Source of the DNA: UBA4582 sp038106185
GTDB taxonomy: Bacteria > Pseudomonadota > Gammaproteobacteria > Pseudomonadales > Azotimanducaceae
NCBI GenBank assembly: GCA_038106185.1
Contig: JAYODE010000009.1
Location: forward strand, 25,826-89,825
Direction of reading: 5' to 3'
Length of the DNA: 64,000 nt
A program made the position numbers and the translations under genes. Positions 8,694 through 17,687 of this stretch are shown here, piece after piece. Within the stretch, counting starts at the first letter, position 1. Every line of letters begins with the position of its first letter. The notes beneath the pieces were generated by a model that saw only the letters and a program-made list of their open reading frames with translations, had not been told where the DNA came from and searched no databases.

Positions 8694-9515
8694 TTGCATT
8701 CCAAGTTGGCTGAGTTAATTCAAATCCTTGATTTGGAAAAAATTGAGGACGACATTTTCAGGGGTTATCATCCGCAGGGCGAGCAGGGTCGTCTTTACGG
8801 TGGTCAGATTATGGCCCAGGCTTTGATCGCGGCTGGCCGAACTGTATCTGCCGAGCGCCCGCCACATTCTCTGCATGGCTATTTCTTGCGTCCGGGTGAT
8901 CCAGCAGTGCCCGTCCTGTTTATGGTTGAGCGCATCCGCGACGGGCGCTCCTTCACTACGCGCCGTATTGTTGCGATTCAGCATGGTCGAGCAATCTTCA
9001 GCATGGACTCGTCATTTCAGGTGGTTGAAGAGGGTTTGAATCACCAGGCGGAGATGCCGGCTGTGGAACGACCAAGCGATGCCGCTGTTTCTCGAGTTAA
9101 TCAGGACGATGCGTTTGTGACGTTTCTGCTCGAATACAAGGCCAAGCTGGCGCGTCAGCCATTAGCGCCAAAGCAGCATCATTGGTTTAGCGCAAACGGC
9201 GCCATACCTTCCAGCGACCCCCTGTTGCATGCTGCGTTATTGACCTTTCAGTCAGACGATGCCCTGCTATCAACCTCTCGACTGCCCCATGCGGGTAAAT
9301 TTGAGCGTAAAGATATGCAGTCAGCCAGTTTGGATCATGCCATGTGGTTTCATCGCCCTTCGGTCCGCGCAGATCAATGGCTACTCTATGCCCTTGATGC
9401 GCCCCAGGCCGCGGCAGCAAGGGGCTATAACCGCGGTTTGATGTTCACTGAGGCCGGCGATTTGGTCGCCTCAACCATGCAAGAGTCATTAATGCGGTTG
9501 CGCAAGAATCCCTGA
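8694..9515 (+). CDS. tesB: Acyl-CoA thioesterase II
   Basis: 273-residue double-hotdog thioesterase that hydrolyses medium and long acyl-CoA to free acid and CoA in the cytoplasm. Recognisable segments are FRGYHPQGEQGRLYGGQIMAQAL near the N-terminus, LDHAMWFHRP with the catalytic aspartate near residue 219, and a C-terminal threonine/glutamine pair in DLVASTMQESLMR. The start is TTG at 8694, with AAGGAGG ten bases upstream inside the crotonase stop region; no better ATG exists. Co-transcribed with the crotonase-like gene. Confidence 0.92.
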   Translation: MHSKLAELIQILDLEKIEDDIFRGYHPQGEQGRLYGGQIMAQALIAAGRTVSAERPPHSLHGYFLRPGDPAVPVLFMVERIRDGRSFTTRRIVAIQHGRAIFSMDSSFQVVEEGLNHQAEMPAVERPSDAAVSRVNQDDAFVTFLLEYKAKLARQPLAPKQHHWFSANGAIPSSDPLLHAALLTFQSDDALLSTSRLPHAGKFERKDMQSASLDHAMWFHRPSVRADQWLLYALDAPQAAAARGYNRGLMFTEAGDLVASTMQESLMRLRKNP

Positions 9516-9570
9516 GTCGAATGCGCTAAACTGTCGCCGTCAGGAATCGGTTTGGACCAGTGAAGCGTCG

Positions 9571-10374
9571 ATGAGCAACTTACGCAATGCATATCTGCGA
9601 GAAATGGACATTGATGTCTGGGTCCTGCGTGAGCATGTGCCGAGTAACCCGGTTAGCATTGAGCGCCTCGGTAGCAAAAATTCTTTAGCGCTCGAGTCGG
9701 CACCGAGTGGTCCGGTCGCCGTGGCGCAGACGCTGGCAAACAGCGCCTCGACCAGAGTAGCCTCGACTCGACCAATCACATCTGCGCGTCAACCTGCCTT
9801 GCCAGAGCCCTCCGTCGTGCAAGCGAGTCAGAAGAGCCAGCCGAGTCAGGTAGGGTCAAATCAGGACGGGCTTAAGTCTATCGGTGAAAGTGAACCTGAG
9901 TTCCTGCTGTGTTTCAGCGACTATTCCGTGGCTGATCAGGATTTCAGTTGTGTCTTTTATCTGCCTTATACGACCCCGGGGTTGCCCATCGAGGTTCGTC
10001 GTTTCGCTGACAATGTGGCAGTTGCGCTGTTTGGCCAAGTCACAGCGCCGGAACGCAGTGAGTTACGCTGGCCTATGGTTAAGGCAGCGCATATTGCGCA
10101 ATCGGCGGTCGAGGCCAAGCAGGTGGTCGCCGTTCGGCTGGAGCAACGTGGACGGCAGGTGTTGGTATTCGGGCAGCCCGCGTATGAGTACTTTGATATT
10201 GCCCCCCAGACTCCGATAGGGGCGGCCTGTTCAGTGGCGGGTAAAACTCTCTGGCCGCTCGCCGAGGTCGGTCATTATTTTACCGATGCCGAGGCTAAAC
10301 GCCGGTTGTGGAAGACGCTGGTAGCCATGAAGGCGCAGACTCAGCACCCAGCTGGAACTGGTCATGTCCAGTGA
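9571..10374 (+). CDS. holD: Probable DNA polymerase III psi subunit (HolD-like), with long linker
   Basis: 267-residue protein directly upstream of rimI, overlapping it by 11 bases; this is where holD sits in enterics (holD, rimI, prfC order). Residues 6-22 (NAYLREMDIDVWVLREH) fit the HolD N-terminus pattern (R..YL..(M/L).I..W.LR), the segment that binds chi. The C-terminal AKRRLWKTLVAM resembles the HolD end. Between them lies a low-complexity Ser/Thr/Pro/Gln linker (about residues 30-110), which makes the protein almost twice the E. coli length (137). Psi links chi (HolC, encoded at 34661-35080) to the clamp loader. The assignment rests on position and short motifs, so it is moderate. Confidence 0.55.
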   Translation: MSNLRNAYLREMDIDVWVLREHVPSNPVSIERLGSKNSLALESAPSGPVAVAQTLANSASTRVASTRPITSARQPALPEPSVVQASQKSQPSQVGSNQDGLKSIGESEPEFLLCFSDYSVADQDFSCVFYLPYTTPGLPIEVRRFADNVAVALFGQVTAPERSELRWPMVKAAHIAQSAVEAKQVVAVRLEQRGRQVLVFGQPAYEYFDIAPQTPIGAACSVAGKTLWPLAEVGHYFTDAEAKRRLWKTLVAMKAQTQHPAGTGHVQ

Positions 10375-10831
10375 GACGCTGAAGCCAGAGTTCCTGCCGA
10401 TGCAGGCAATGGATCTGAAGGATGTCATCAAAAACGAGCGCCGTGCCTATTCCCACCCCTGGACAGAGGGAATTTTCCGAGACTGTCTCGCTTCGGGCAA
10501 CGAGTGCTGGCTGCTGAAGTTGAAGGATCGCATCGTGGGGCATGCAATTTTGTCGATGGGGGCTGGAGAATCGCACCTGCTCAATATCTGTGTGAATCCT
10601 GAGTTCCAGGGTCAAGGACTGGGCGAGCAATTGCTGGTGCACATCATTGAGCGTGCCGCTATTAATCACTGCAGCTGTATATTTCTCGAGGTACGAGTCT
10701 CTAATCTGACGGCCTACAGGCTCTATGAGCGGCAAGGCTTCGCTGAAATAGGGCTTCGTAAGGGCTACTATCCGTCGCAGATGGGTGCAGAAGATGCGCG
10801 AGTACTGGTCAAGGACCTGATACTCGAGTGA
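10364..10831 (+). CDS. rimI: Ribosomal protein S18 alanine N-acetyltransferase
   Basis: 155-residue GNAT enzyme that acetylates the N-terminal alanine of ribosomal protein S18. The N-terminal ERRAYSHPWTEGIFRDCL segment (YxxPW) is typical of RimI. The acetyl-CoA loop VNPEFQGQGLGEQLL (QxxGxG) lies near residue 80, and LEVRVSNLTAYRLYERQGF near 110 is the RimI C-terminal signature. It overlaps the end of the HolD-like gene, which implies coupling. A perfect -10 box follows for prfC. Confidence 0.92.
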   Translation: MSSETLKPEFLPMQAMDLKDVIKNERRAYSHPWTEGIFRDCLASGNECWLLKLKDRIVGHAILSMGAGESHLLNICVNPEFQGQGLGEQLLVHIIERAAINHCSCIFLEVRVSNLTAYRLYERQGFAEIGLRKGYYPSQMGAEDARVLVKDLILE

Positions 10832-10835
10832 ATGT

Positions 10836-10864
10836 TTCTCATCGATGGTCTGCATCGGTATAAT
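10836..10864 (+). promoter_or_regulatory. Candidate sigma-70 promoter for prfC
   Basis: A -35 element TTCTCA (10836-10841; four of six consensus bases) and a perfect -10 TATAAT (10859-10864) are separated by 17 bp. Transcription would begin about 20-25 bases before the prfC ATG. Seen by eye, not tested. Confidence 0.5.
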
Positions 10865-10892
10865 GCCCCGCGCTTTGCAGATCTGAGACCTC

Positions 10893-12473
10893 ATGGCAAT
10901 TATCGAAGACATAAAAAAACGGCGAACTTTTGCGATCATTTCGCATCCGGACGCGGGTAAGACGACAGTGACCGAAAAATTGCTGCTTTATGGCAAGGCA
11001 ATCCAGCTTGCGGGCACCGTCAAATCCAAGAAGTCCGACCGCTACGCAACTTCTGACTGGATGGAGCTGGAGAAGCAGCGAGGCATCTCCATCACAACCT
11101 CAGTGATGCAATTCCCCTATAAAGACTGCATCGTCAATTTGCTGGATACGCCAGGGCATGAAGACTTCTCAGAGGATACCTATCGAACATTGACGGCCGT
11201 GGACTCGGTCTTGATGGTCATTGATGGTGCCAAGGGTGTTGAAGACCGTACGATCAAGTTGATGGAGGTCTGTCGCCTGAGAGATACGCCAATTCTGACC
11301 TTTATCAACAAGCTGGATCGCGAAGTCAGAGATCCGATCGAGTTGTTGGACGAAGTCGAAAATATCCTGAAAATCAATTGCGCGCCCATGACCTGGCCAA
11401 TCGGGATGGGACAAAATTTCAAAGGTGTTTACCATCTGTATAACGATGAAGTACACCTCTTTAAGTCGGGCAAAGGCGAAGGGTTTGCTGAGACTGAGAC
11501 GATCAAGGGCATTCACAGTGAAGCCGCGATCAAAGCGCTTGGCAGCCTGCATGCAACGCTGCTCAATGAAATTGAACTGGTCAATGGCGCAAGCCATCCC
11601 TTTGATCTTGATGAGTACCTGGCCGGACAATTAACGCCCGTTTATTTCGGTACGGCACTACGTAACTTTGGCGTGATGGAGATGCTTGATGGTTTTGTCG
11701 AGTATGCGCCGTCACCGTTACCTCGACAGGCCAGTGATCGTGTGGTTGATGCCCATGAGGGGCAGTTTTCGGGTTTCGTTTTTAAGATTCAGGCTAACAT
11801 GGATCCAAAACATCGTGATCGGATCGCCTTTTTACGGGTTTGCTCCGGTCGCTATCAACAGGGCATGAAGATGCATCACGTGCGTTTGGGTAAGGATGTT
11901 AGAGTCAGCGACGCTGTGACCTTTCTCGCCGGTGAACGGTCTCAGGCGGAGGAAGCCTGGTCGGGTGACATTATAGGCCTGCACAATCATGGCACGATAC
12001 AGATTGGAGATACCTTTACCGAGGGTGAGAACTTCAAATTTCTGGGTGTCCCCCACTTTGCTCCAGAGCTGTTTCGCCGTGTCCAGCTGCGCGATCCGCT
12101 GAAGAGCAAGCAGCTGCGTCAGGGTCTGACCCAGCTCTCGGAAGAAGGTGCTACCCAGGTATTCATGCCCTTGACTAACAATGATCTGATTTTGGGTGCC
12201 ATTGGCATTCTGCAGTTTGACGTAGTCGCATTCCGACTCAAAGACGAATACAAGGTGGACTGCAACTATATGCCGGTCACGGTCAATACGGCAAGGTGGG
12301 TCGAGTGTGATGATCCGAAAATGCTTGCTGAGTTTCGGCGCAAAACGGAAGCGCACCTGGCGATGGATGGCAGTGGTCACCTGACCTACCTGGCACCCAC
12401 TCGAGTGAACTTAAGCTTAACCGAGGAACGCTGGCCCGACATTCGCTTTCGCGCCACACGAGAAATTTATTAG
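10893..12473 (+). CDS. prfC: Peptide chain release factor 3 (GTPase)
   Basis: 526-residue translational GTPase that recycles RF1/RF2 from the ribosome after termination; the length is normal for RF3. G1 SHPDAGKTTVTEKLL, the switch region RGISITTSVMQF, G3 DTPGHEDFSEDTYR and G4 NKLDRE are all present. The C-terminal part has the RF3 segment GATQVFMPL and ends in the usual RATREIY. It has its own likely promoter directly upstream, behind rimI. Confidence 0.97.
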   Translation: MAIIEDIKKRRTFAIISHPDAGKTTVTEKLLLYGKAIQLAGTVKSKKSDRYATSDWMELEKQRGISITTSVMQFPYKDCIVNLLDTPGHEDFSEDTYRTLTAVDSVLMVIDGAKGVEDRTIKLMEVCRLRDTPILTFINKLDREVRDPIELLDEVENILKINCAPMTWPIGMGQNFKGVYHLYNDEVHLFKSGKGEGFAETETIKGIHSEAAIKALGSLHATLLNEIELVNGASHPFDLDEYLAGQLTPVYFGTALRNFGVMEMLDGFVEYAPSPLPRQASDRVVDAHEGQFSGFVFKIQANMDPKHRDRIAFLRVCSGRYQQGMKMHHVRLGKDVRVSDAVTFLAGERSQAEEAWSGDIIGLHNHGTIQIGDTFTEGENFKFLGVPHFAPELFRRVQLRDPLKSKQLRQGLTQLSEEGATQVFMPLTNNDLILGAIGILQFDVVAFRLKDEYKVDCNYMPVTVNTARWVECDDPKMLAEFRRKTEAHLAMDGSGHLTYLAPTRVNLSLTEERWPDIRFRATREIY

Positions 12474-12500
12474 GTGGCGTAGGCCAGCAGCCTGTCTGGT

Positions 12501-14354
12501 CTAAATCATGTCCTCGTAGGGGTTCGGCACATTCAGGCTGATGTCCTGAGTGTGGCCGGGAATACTGATGGCTTGGTCTGTGATGCTCAATTCCTCTCCC
12601 TCGATCACACCAAGCCCAAATTTGTAGATCAGTGCGTTGTGCCCAGCGGTAGTGGCAGCGTCATACTCAGCGGTGCGCGCTTGCACGCCTTCGTTAAGTG
12701 CTGAGTGCTGCTTCATGGCTTTGGATCCGTGTTTCTTGGCCAGCATTTTGGCGGTCACATGAGGTGAGAGGATGGCGGCAGTCGCGTTGTTACCGCCAAA
12801 GCCCTTGGAATTGATCAGGGTTGCATCCATCTCTAGCGGGTCGAACGATTTGTGCTCTAGCAGAATATCGAGATGACTGTGATGAACATCATCAGCAACC
12901 CGGTCAATGGTTGCCACCCCCGGAATAATGCCGTGGGCCCAGGCGCCAAGGGATGCAGCAATTTGGTCGCCGGCAGCGGTAGCCAACGAGTGGCCAAGAT
13001 AGGCCTTAATCGCAGCGACCGGCCATTTCTCCAGGCCGAATGACTTGGCCATCTCATTAAAAATGTGAGACTCAGTGACTCGATTTTGTGGCGTTCCGGT
13101 ACCATGGGCCTGGATATAGGTGCGCTGGCGCATGGCCTGCTCTCCCAGGATGGCACGAACGACCCCCAGTGACTTGCCGACGGTCAGGTAATTGCCGATA
13201 CCAGGACCCGGAATGGATTTCTTGAAGCCGTCGGCATTAATAAAAACGTCGGCAACTGACCCATAGATATGTGCGCCCATTTCCAGGGCCAGTTCATCGT
13301 CGAACAGCACAATAAACTGTGAGGCCTCGGCAAGCGTGAAACCACAATTCTCGCCAAAAGGTCGGCAGGCCCTGTTGTGGTTGACGGGCGCGCCACCATC
13401 CAGCTTGCTTAAGGCTTCATCTTCGGCGAGTGCGCCCATGGTGCGATAACCCTCGATAACCTCGGGCGTCAATGGCGCTTCGCTGGCACCAACAATCACC
13501 GCGCGAAACTTGCCAGAGCGAATATCCTGAATACCCTGACGCAGATTATAGAGAAAGGTTGCGCAGGCGCCGATATTGGCACCCGTGCTGCCGACGCTGC
13601 CGAGAATATAGGCGTTGACGAAGTCAGCGGTCATCTCTGCAAGACTTAAGGCGCAGTTTTTGGAGCTGACGCGTTTGCCCAACAGTGGCGCCTGCAGCAT
13701 GCCGCCGGCGCCGTTATAATCCAGTTGACCCATGGCACTGCTGGCATACACCGAAATCTGATCTGCTGGTACCTTCTGGCGAACCAGATCCCAGTCGAAG
13801 CCAAGTGAGTTGATTGCATCCGATGCCGCGTAAACCGTTAATTGTAAACCGCGAGGATGGCTTCGAGACTGGTAGAGTGCCTCTGGATCAAAGCCTGTTG
13901 GTAACTGGCCGCCAGAGTTGACTCGAGACGCTCGTGAGTCTGGAAACAGCACCTCGAGAGGTTGAGTGGCCGTGACCAGCACCTGCTGGCTGTCGAGGGT
14001 CGTGACTTGCCAGCCAGGTGGAATAGCATCAGGTAACTGATTGCGTTTCAGTGTGAATGTCATCGACTCGTTGGCGCCTGGCATCAGTCGAGCGCTTTTG
14101 TGGAGGAGAATATCCGTTGGGTCGAACAGGTTGTTTTCCAGCTTGCGCACAAGCGTGTGTTGCCGAATGAAGTGCTTTTGGTCCTCATCCAGTGGGCCGG
14201 TCAGTTGCATCAGCCCAGCGAGTGATCGCCAAGTGTTGTCGGCCATTTCTGTTCCAAGCTGATCAATCACCAGACGTCGATAGCCATGATGCCCGGAACT
14301 TCTGCCAGCTGGATTAATACCACCAAAGCCGACGATGACAGGGAGGCGAGACAA
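12501..14354 (-). CDS. fabY: Beta-ketoacyl-ACP synthase FabY-like
   Basis: 617-residue ketosynthase with the N-terminal MSRLPVIVGFGGINPAGRSS segment that I associate with Pseudomonas FabY. FabY condenses acetyl-CoA with malonyl-ACP to start fatty acid synthesis in place of FabH. The thiolase-fold triad is present: Cys in NIGACATFLYNLR, His in QAHGTGTPQNRVTE, His in KAYLGHSLATAAGDQ. The protein is longer than FabB/FabF (about 410) because of an N-terminal domain of roughly 170 residues. It starts at TTG 14354 with AGGAG eight bases upstream; no nearby ATG fits better. A thiolase gene lies 113 bp upstream in the same direction. Confidence 0.85.
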   Translation of the reverse strand: MSRLPVIVGFGGINPAGRSSGHHGYRRLVIDQLGTEMADNTWRSLAGLMQLTGPLDEDQKHFIRQHTLVRKLENNLFDPTDILLHKSARLMPGANESMTFTLKRNQLPDAIPPGWQVTTLDSQQVLVTATQPLEVLFPDSRASRVNSGGQLPTGFDPEALYQSRSHPRGLQLTVYAASDAINSLGFDWDLVRQKVPADQISVYASSAMGQLDYNGAGGMLQAPLLGKRVSSKNCALSLAEMTADFVNAYILGSVGSTGANIGACATFLYNLRQGIQDIRSGKFRAVIVGASEAPLTPEVIEGYRTMGALAEDEALSKLDGGAPVNHNRACRPFGENCGFTLAEASQFIVLFDDELALEMGAHIYGSVADVFINADGFKKSIPGPGIGNYLTVGKSLGVVRAILGEQAMRQRTYIQAHGTGTPQNRVTESHIFNEMAKSFGLEKWPVAAIKAYLGHSLATAAGDQIAASLGAWAHGIIPGVATIDRVADDVHHSHLDILLEHKSFDPLEMDATLINSKGFGGNNATAAILSPHVTAKMLAKKHGSKAMKQHSALNEGVQARTAEYDAATTAGHNALIYKFGLGVIEGEELSITDQAISIPGHTQDISLNVPNPYEDMI

Positions 14355-14467
14355 GAATTTAACTCCTGAATGAAGAGTGAGATTGACTATTAAGCAATGT
14401 AATCATTGTACGGTCATGGGCCCGTATAAATCTACCGAGTAATCAGATAAACGCAGGCTCAATCCGT

Positions 14468-15655
14468 TCAAACCAGCTCGATAGCAATGGCCGTTGCTTC
14501 TCCGCCACCAATGCACAGTGATGCAACACCACGCTTCAAACCGCGATGTTTCAAAGCATGCATCAACGTCACAATAATTCGCGAGCCGGTAGATCCGATA
14601 GGGTGACCCTGGGCACAGGCGCCACCGTGGATATTAACCTTGGCAGGATCCAGACCCAGGTCTTGAATAGCCGCCATGGTTACCATAGCGAATGCCTCAT
14701 TGATCTCGAACAGGTCCACCTCATCCTTGTGCCAGCCGACCCGCTTGAGTAACGATTCTATGGCGCCAACGGGTGCGATTGTGAACTCAGACGGATCACG
14801 GGAATTAGTGCTGTGACCCAAAATTCTGGCCATAGGTTGAAGCTTGTGACGCTCAACCGCTTCTGCACTCGCCAGGACCAATGCCGACGCACCATCAGAG
14901 ATGGAGCTTGAGTTTGCCGCTGTGACAGTGCCATCAGCACTAAAGGCCGGGCGTAATGTTGGAATTTTCTCGATGTTGGCTTTGCCGGGCTGCTCGTCGT
15001 CTGTGATCCGAGTCTCACCTTGTCGACTCTTGACCATCACGGGTATTGTCTCGGCTACCAAACTACCGTCGGCGATGGCTTGTTTGGCACGGGAAAGCGA
15101 TTGAATCGCAAAGTTATCCATGTCTTGGCGGCTCATCTGGTAACGATCAGCCATCTCCTGTGCAAATGAGCCCATCAGACGTCCTGTTCGCGCGTCTTCA
15201 AGACCATCTGTAAACATGCAGTCCTGTATTTCACCATGACCCATGCGAAAGCCACCTCGGGCTTTCGGTAACAGGTAGGGTGCATTAGTCATGCTTTCCA
15301 TGCCGCCAGCTACCATGATTTCATTGGTGCCGGCTTTGATAAGGTCATGAGCCAGCATGGTTGCCTTCATCCCCGAGCCACACAACTTATTGATGGTCGT
15401 CGCGCCCTTAGTAACGGGAATCCCGGCTTCAATTGCTGCCTGTCGAGCAGGGCCCTGGCGCAGGCCTGAGGCTAAAACGCAGCCCATGATCACCTCGTCA
15501 ATATCCTCTCCCTTGAGACCAGAACGGTTGATAGCCGCAGTAATCGCGGTAGCGCCAAGCTCGACAGAGGTAAGGCTTGCAAGGCTGCCTTGAAAGGCGC
15601 CCATGGGTGTTCTGGCGCCGGCGGCGATATAAACTTGTTTCATATTAAGGCTCAT
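14468..15655 (-). CDS. Acetyl-CoA C-acetyltransferase (thiolase)
   Basis: 395-residue thiolase of the biosynthetic/acetoacetyl-CoA type. The nucleophilic cysteine is in INKLCGSGMKA near residue 90. NEAFAM replaces HEAFA, as in many acetoacetyl-CoA thiolases. GGACAQGHPIGSTGSR carries the catalytic histidine, and the second active cysteine is in SLCIGGGEA near the C-terminus. It interconverts two acetyl-CoA with acetoacetyl-CoA, or shortens 3-ketoacyl-CoA. It lies between fabY and the desaturase, so lipid or polyhydroxybutyrate metabolism is likely; no phaB or phaC is visible here. Confidence 0.93.
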   Translation of the reverse strand: MSLNMKQVYIAAGARTPMGAFQGSLASLTSVELGATAITAAINRSGLKGEDIDEVIMGCVLASGLRQGPARQAAIEAGIPVTKGATTINKLCGSGMKATMLAHDLIKAGTNEIMVAGGMESMTNAPYLLPKARGGFRMGHGEIQDCMFTDGLEDARTGRLMGSFAQEMADRYQMSRQDMDNFAIQSLSRAKQAIADGSLVAETIPVMVKSRQGETRITDDEQPGKANIEKIPTLRPAFSADGTVTAANSSSISDGASALVLASAEAVERHKLQPMARILGHSTNSRDPSEFTIAPVGAIESLLKRVGWHKDEVDLFEINEAFAMVTMAAIQDLGLDPAKVNIHGGACAQGHPIGSTGSRIIVTLMHALKHRGLKRGVASLCIGGGEATAIAIELV

Positions 15656-15746
15656 TTAGTAAGGTGTAAGGGGCTGTTTGATGCCAGCGCATCCTGTCAA
15701 GAAGCGTAAAACAGCGCAATCTTGTTTCTCGATTCAGGTTCGCGGG

Positions 15747-16883
15747 TCAAGTAAATTGCTGTGTCAGAAGTCTCCACTGACGACGTTGCAACTTGAGGTC
15801 CGACTCAAGTTCCAGAAGCTGACGGTGTAACTCTGTTTCATCCCAGCGCTGTTTCAACTTTGCGGCTTTCAGTTCCAGCCAGCGCTGCCGACACTGCGCC
15901 CAGTCATTTAACATCTGGACTAACTGTTCGTGCTCTGTCTCGAGCACTTTAAGCCATTGCTCCTTGGTCGTTGGTCGACATCGTAAAACCTGCGCGCTGG
16001 CATGGAGCAATTGCATTTTAACGCGACTTTGCTCAATGACTTCTGGTGCGACGCGCTTCAAATGATAAGTCAAATGGAACCAGGACATGGCGGTTATCAG
16101 CCATTTCGTTGGATCAAAATGATACCATCGCACGCCATTTCTGTAGTCCCACTGAAAGGTGTGATGGAAGTTGTGGTAGCCCTCGCCGTAGGTCACTAAC
16201 GCGAGCAGCGGATTGTCGCGAGATGAGTTTTTATCTGAGTAGGGTTGGCTGCCCCAGGCATGGGCCAGAGAATTAATCATAAAGGTCGTATGATGGCCTA
16301 TGACGAGGCGCAAAAAACCAAGCAACAAGAGGCCCCCGACGGGATCATTAAAGAGCCAACCGATAGCCAGCGGTAGCAAAATATTGAGGGTCAGGGCCAG
16401 CGCCGCGTAATGTTTGTGCTGCCAGGTGACGATCGGATCTCGATCAAGATCGGCAATGTTACTGTAATCCTTTATCGTCGCTGGATAATCTCTAAGCATC
16501 CAGCCGATATGTGAGTACCACAAACCACGACGTGAAGAATAGGGGTCCAGGTCTGGGTCATCTGTATATCTGTGATGGTGCCTATGATCAGCGCACCAGT
16601 CACGAATGGAATTTTGTATCGCGAGGGCGCCGCCCAAGGCAAAGATAAGTCGCGGTAAAGCATGAGCCGAGTAGGACTTATGGGACCAAAGACGATGATA
16701 TCCTGCAGTGATCGACAAGCCATTCCAAGCCAGGAACAGGCCCAGGGCCACCCAGAGTCCCGGATGAAAACCGTGGGTGACACCATACCAAGGTACTCCC
16801 AACACAGCGACGAGGCTGGTGCCGGCCAAGATGGCAAGGACGTCAAATCGTCGAGGGGCTGGTTGTCGGTGTCGCTGGGTCAT
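15747..16883 (-). CDS. Acyl-CoA delta-9 desaturase (membrane di-iron)
   Basis: 378-residue membrane desaturase. The three histidine clusters are intact: HRLWSH near residue 64, DHRHHHRYTDDPD near 100, and EGYHNFHHTFQWDYRNG near 235. The order and the HNFHH box identify the stearoyl-CoA/DesC type, which uses O2 and electrons from a reductase to place a double bond at C9 of acyl-CoA. After the last box is an unusual charged tail of about 90 residues (roughly 290-378), rich in Glu, Gln, Lys and Arg and probably coiled coil, beyond the usual catalytic core. It is divergent from the MaoC gene. Confidence 0.9.
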   Translation of the reverse strand: MTQRHRQPAPRRFDVLAILAGTSLVAVLGVPWYGVTHGFHPGLWVALGLFLAWNGLSITAGYHRLWSHKSYSAHALPRLIFALGGALAIQNSIRDWCADHRHHHRYTDDPDLDPYSSRRGLWYSHIGWMLRDYPATIKDYSNIADLDRDPIVTWQHKHYAALALTLNILLPLAIGWLFNDPVGGLLLLGFLRLVIGHHTTFMINSLAHAWGSQPYSDKNSSRDNPLLALVTYGEGYHNFHHTFQWDYRNGVRWYHFDPTKWLITAMSWFHLTYHLKRVAPEVIEQSRVKMQLLHASAQVLRCRPTTKEQWLKVLETEHEQLVQMLNDWAQCRQRWLELKAAKLKQRWDETELHRQLLELESDLKLQRRQWRLLTQQFT

Positions 16884-17046
16884 AGGGTGAATCCTATTTT
16901 AGGGTTACCGGGAAATCAACGGTTCAAATTAAAACGCTTGTGATATGCTCCAGCGAATCAGCGTTATGCTCGGACTGAAGATCGGCAGAAAGTACGATTT
17001 GATGTCAGCAGCCCAATATCAATCGGCGAATCTGAAGGAAGCCCCT

Positions 17047-17529
17047 ATGACCACTAAAGCAGAAGCAGCACTGGCGATATTCAAATCTTACGAAGGCGAG
17101 GAGGAGGGCGTCGGCGAGTGGTTTCAGATAGACCAGGCGCGCATCAATCAGTTCGCAGATGCCACCATGGATCATCAGTTTATTCATATTGACCCGGTCA
17201 AGTCGGCCCAATTATCGCCCTATAAGGTGACTATAGCCCATGGTTTCCTGACGCTGTCTTTAATCGTGCATCTGGGTGCCAGTATTGCGCCAAAGAAACC
17301 CGCAGCGCTGGAAGGTATCTATATGGGCGTGAACTATGGTCTGGATAAGGTCAGATTTCCTGCACCTGTGCCAGTAGACTCTTTTGTCCGTGCCCGCCAT
17401 ACCCTGATGCAGGCTGAGCTCAAGAATGCCAACACTATTCAGATCAAGCGTCAGGTGACCGTTGAGTTGCAAGGCAGCGACAAGCCTGTGTGTATTGCCG
17501 AGTCATTGACGCGTCTCATGTATGGCTAG
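17047..17529 (+). CDS. MaoC-like (R)-specific enoyl-CoA hydratase
   Basis: 160-residue hotdog hydratase that adds water to trans-2-enoyl-CoA to give (R)-3-hydroxyacyl-CoA. The catalytic Asp/His pair of hydratase 2 is in DATMDHQFIHID near residues 36-47, followed by TIAHGFLTLSL. I chose the ATG at 17047: GAAGGAAG lies just upstream and the length then matches the family. The frame is open upstream with further ATGs at 16945 and 17002 (194 and 175 residues), which would add an atypical N-terminus. The gene is divergent from the desaturase. Confidence 0.88.
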   Translation: MTTKAEAALAIFKSYEGEEEGVGEWFQIDQARINQFADATMDHQFIHIDPVKSAQLSPYKVTIAHGFLTLSLIVHLGASIAPKKPAALEGIYMGVNYGLDKVRFPAPVPVDSFVRARHTLMQAELKNANTIQIKRQVTVELQGSDKPVCIAESLTRLMYG

Positions 17530-17687
17530 TGGCGGGTAATCCCGTGTCAATGGGGTGCTTGAGCGGCGCCATGGCGTTGCTTGAACCGAAGTTAATCCAG
17601 ATAGATCAAAGCAGACTAAACAGGACATAGCGCGGCGGCAGACCCTCGGGCTGGGCAAGGCGTAACAAGATTGACGAAGGAAGAAAC

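Noticed and set aside
14395..14408. CAATG-TAAT-CATTG palindrome upstream of fabY as lipid-regulator site
   Set aside because: Only five-base arms; too short to stand out without comparison to other genomes.
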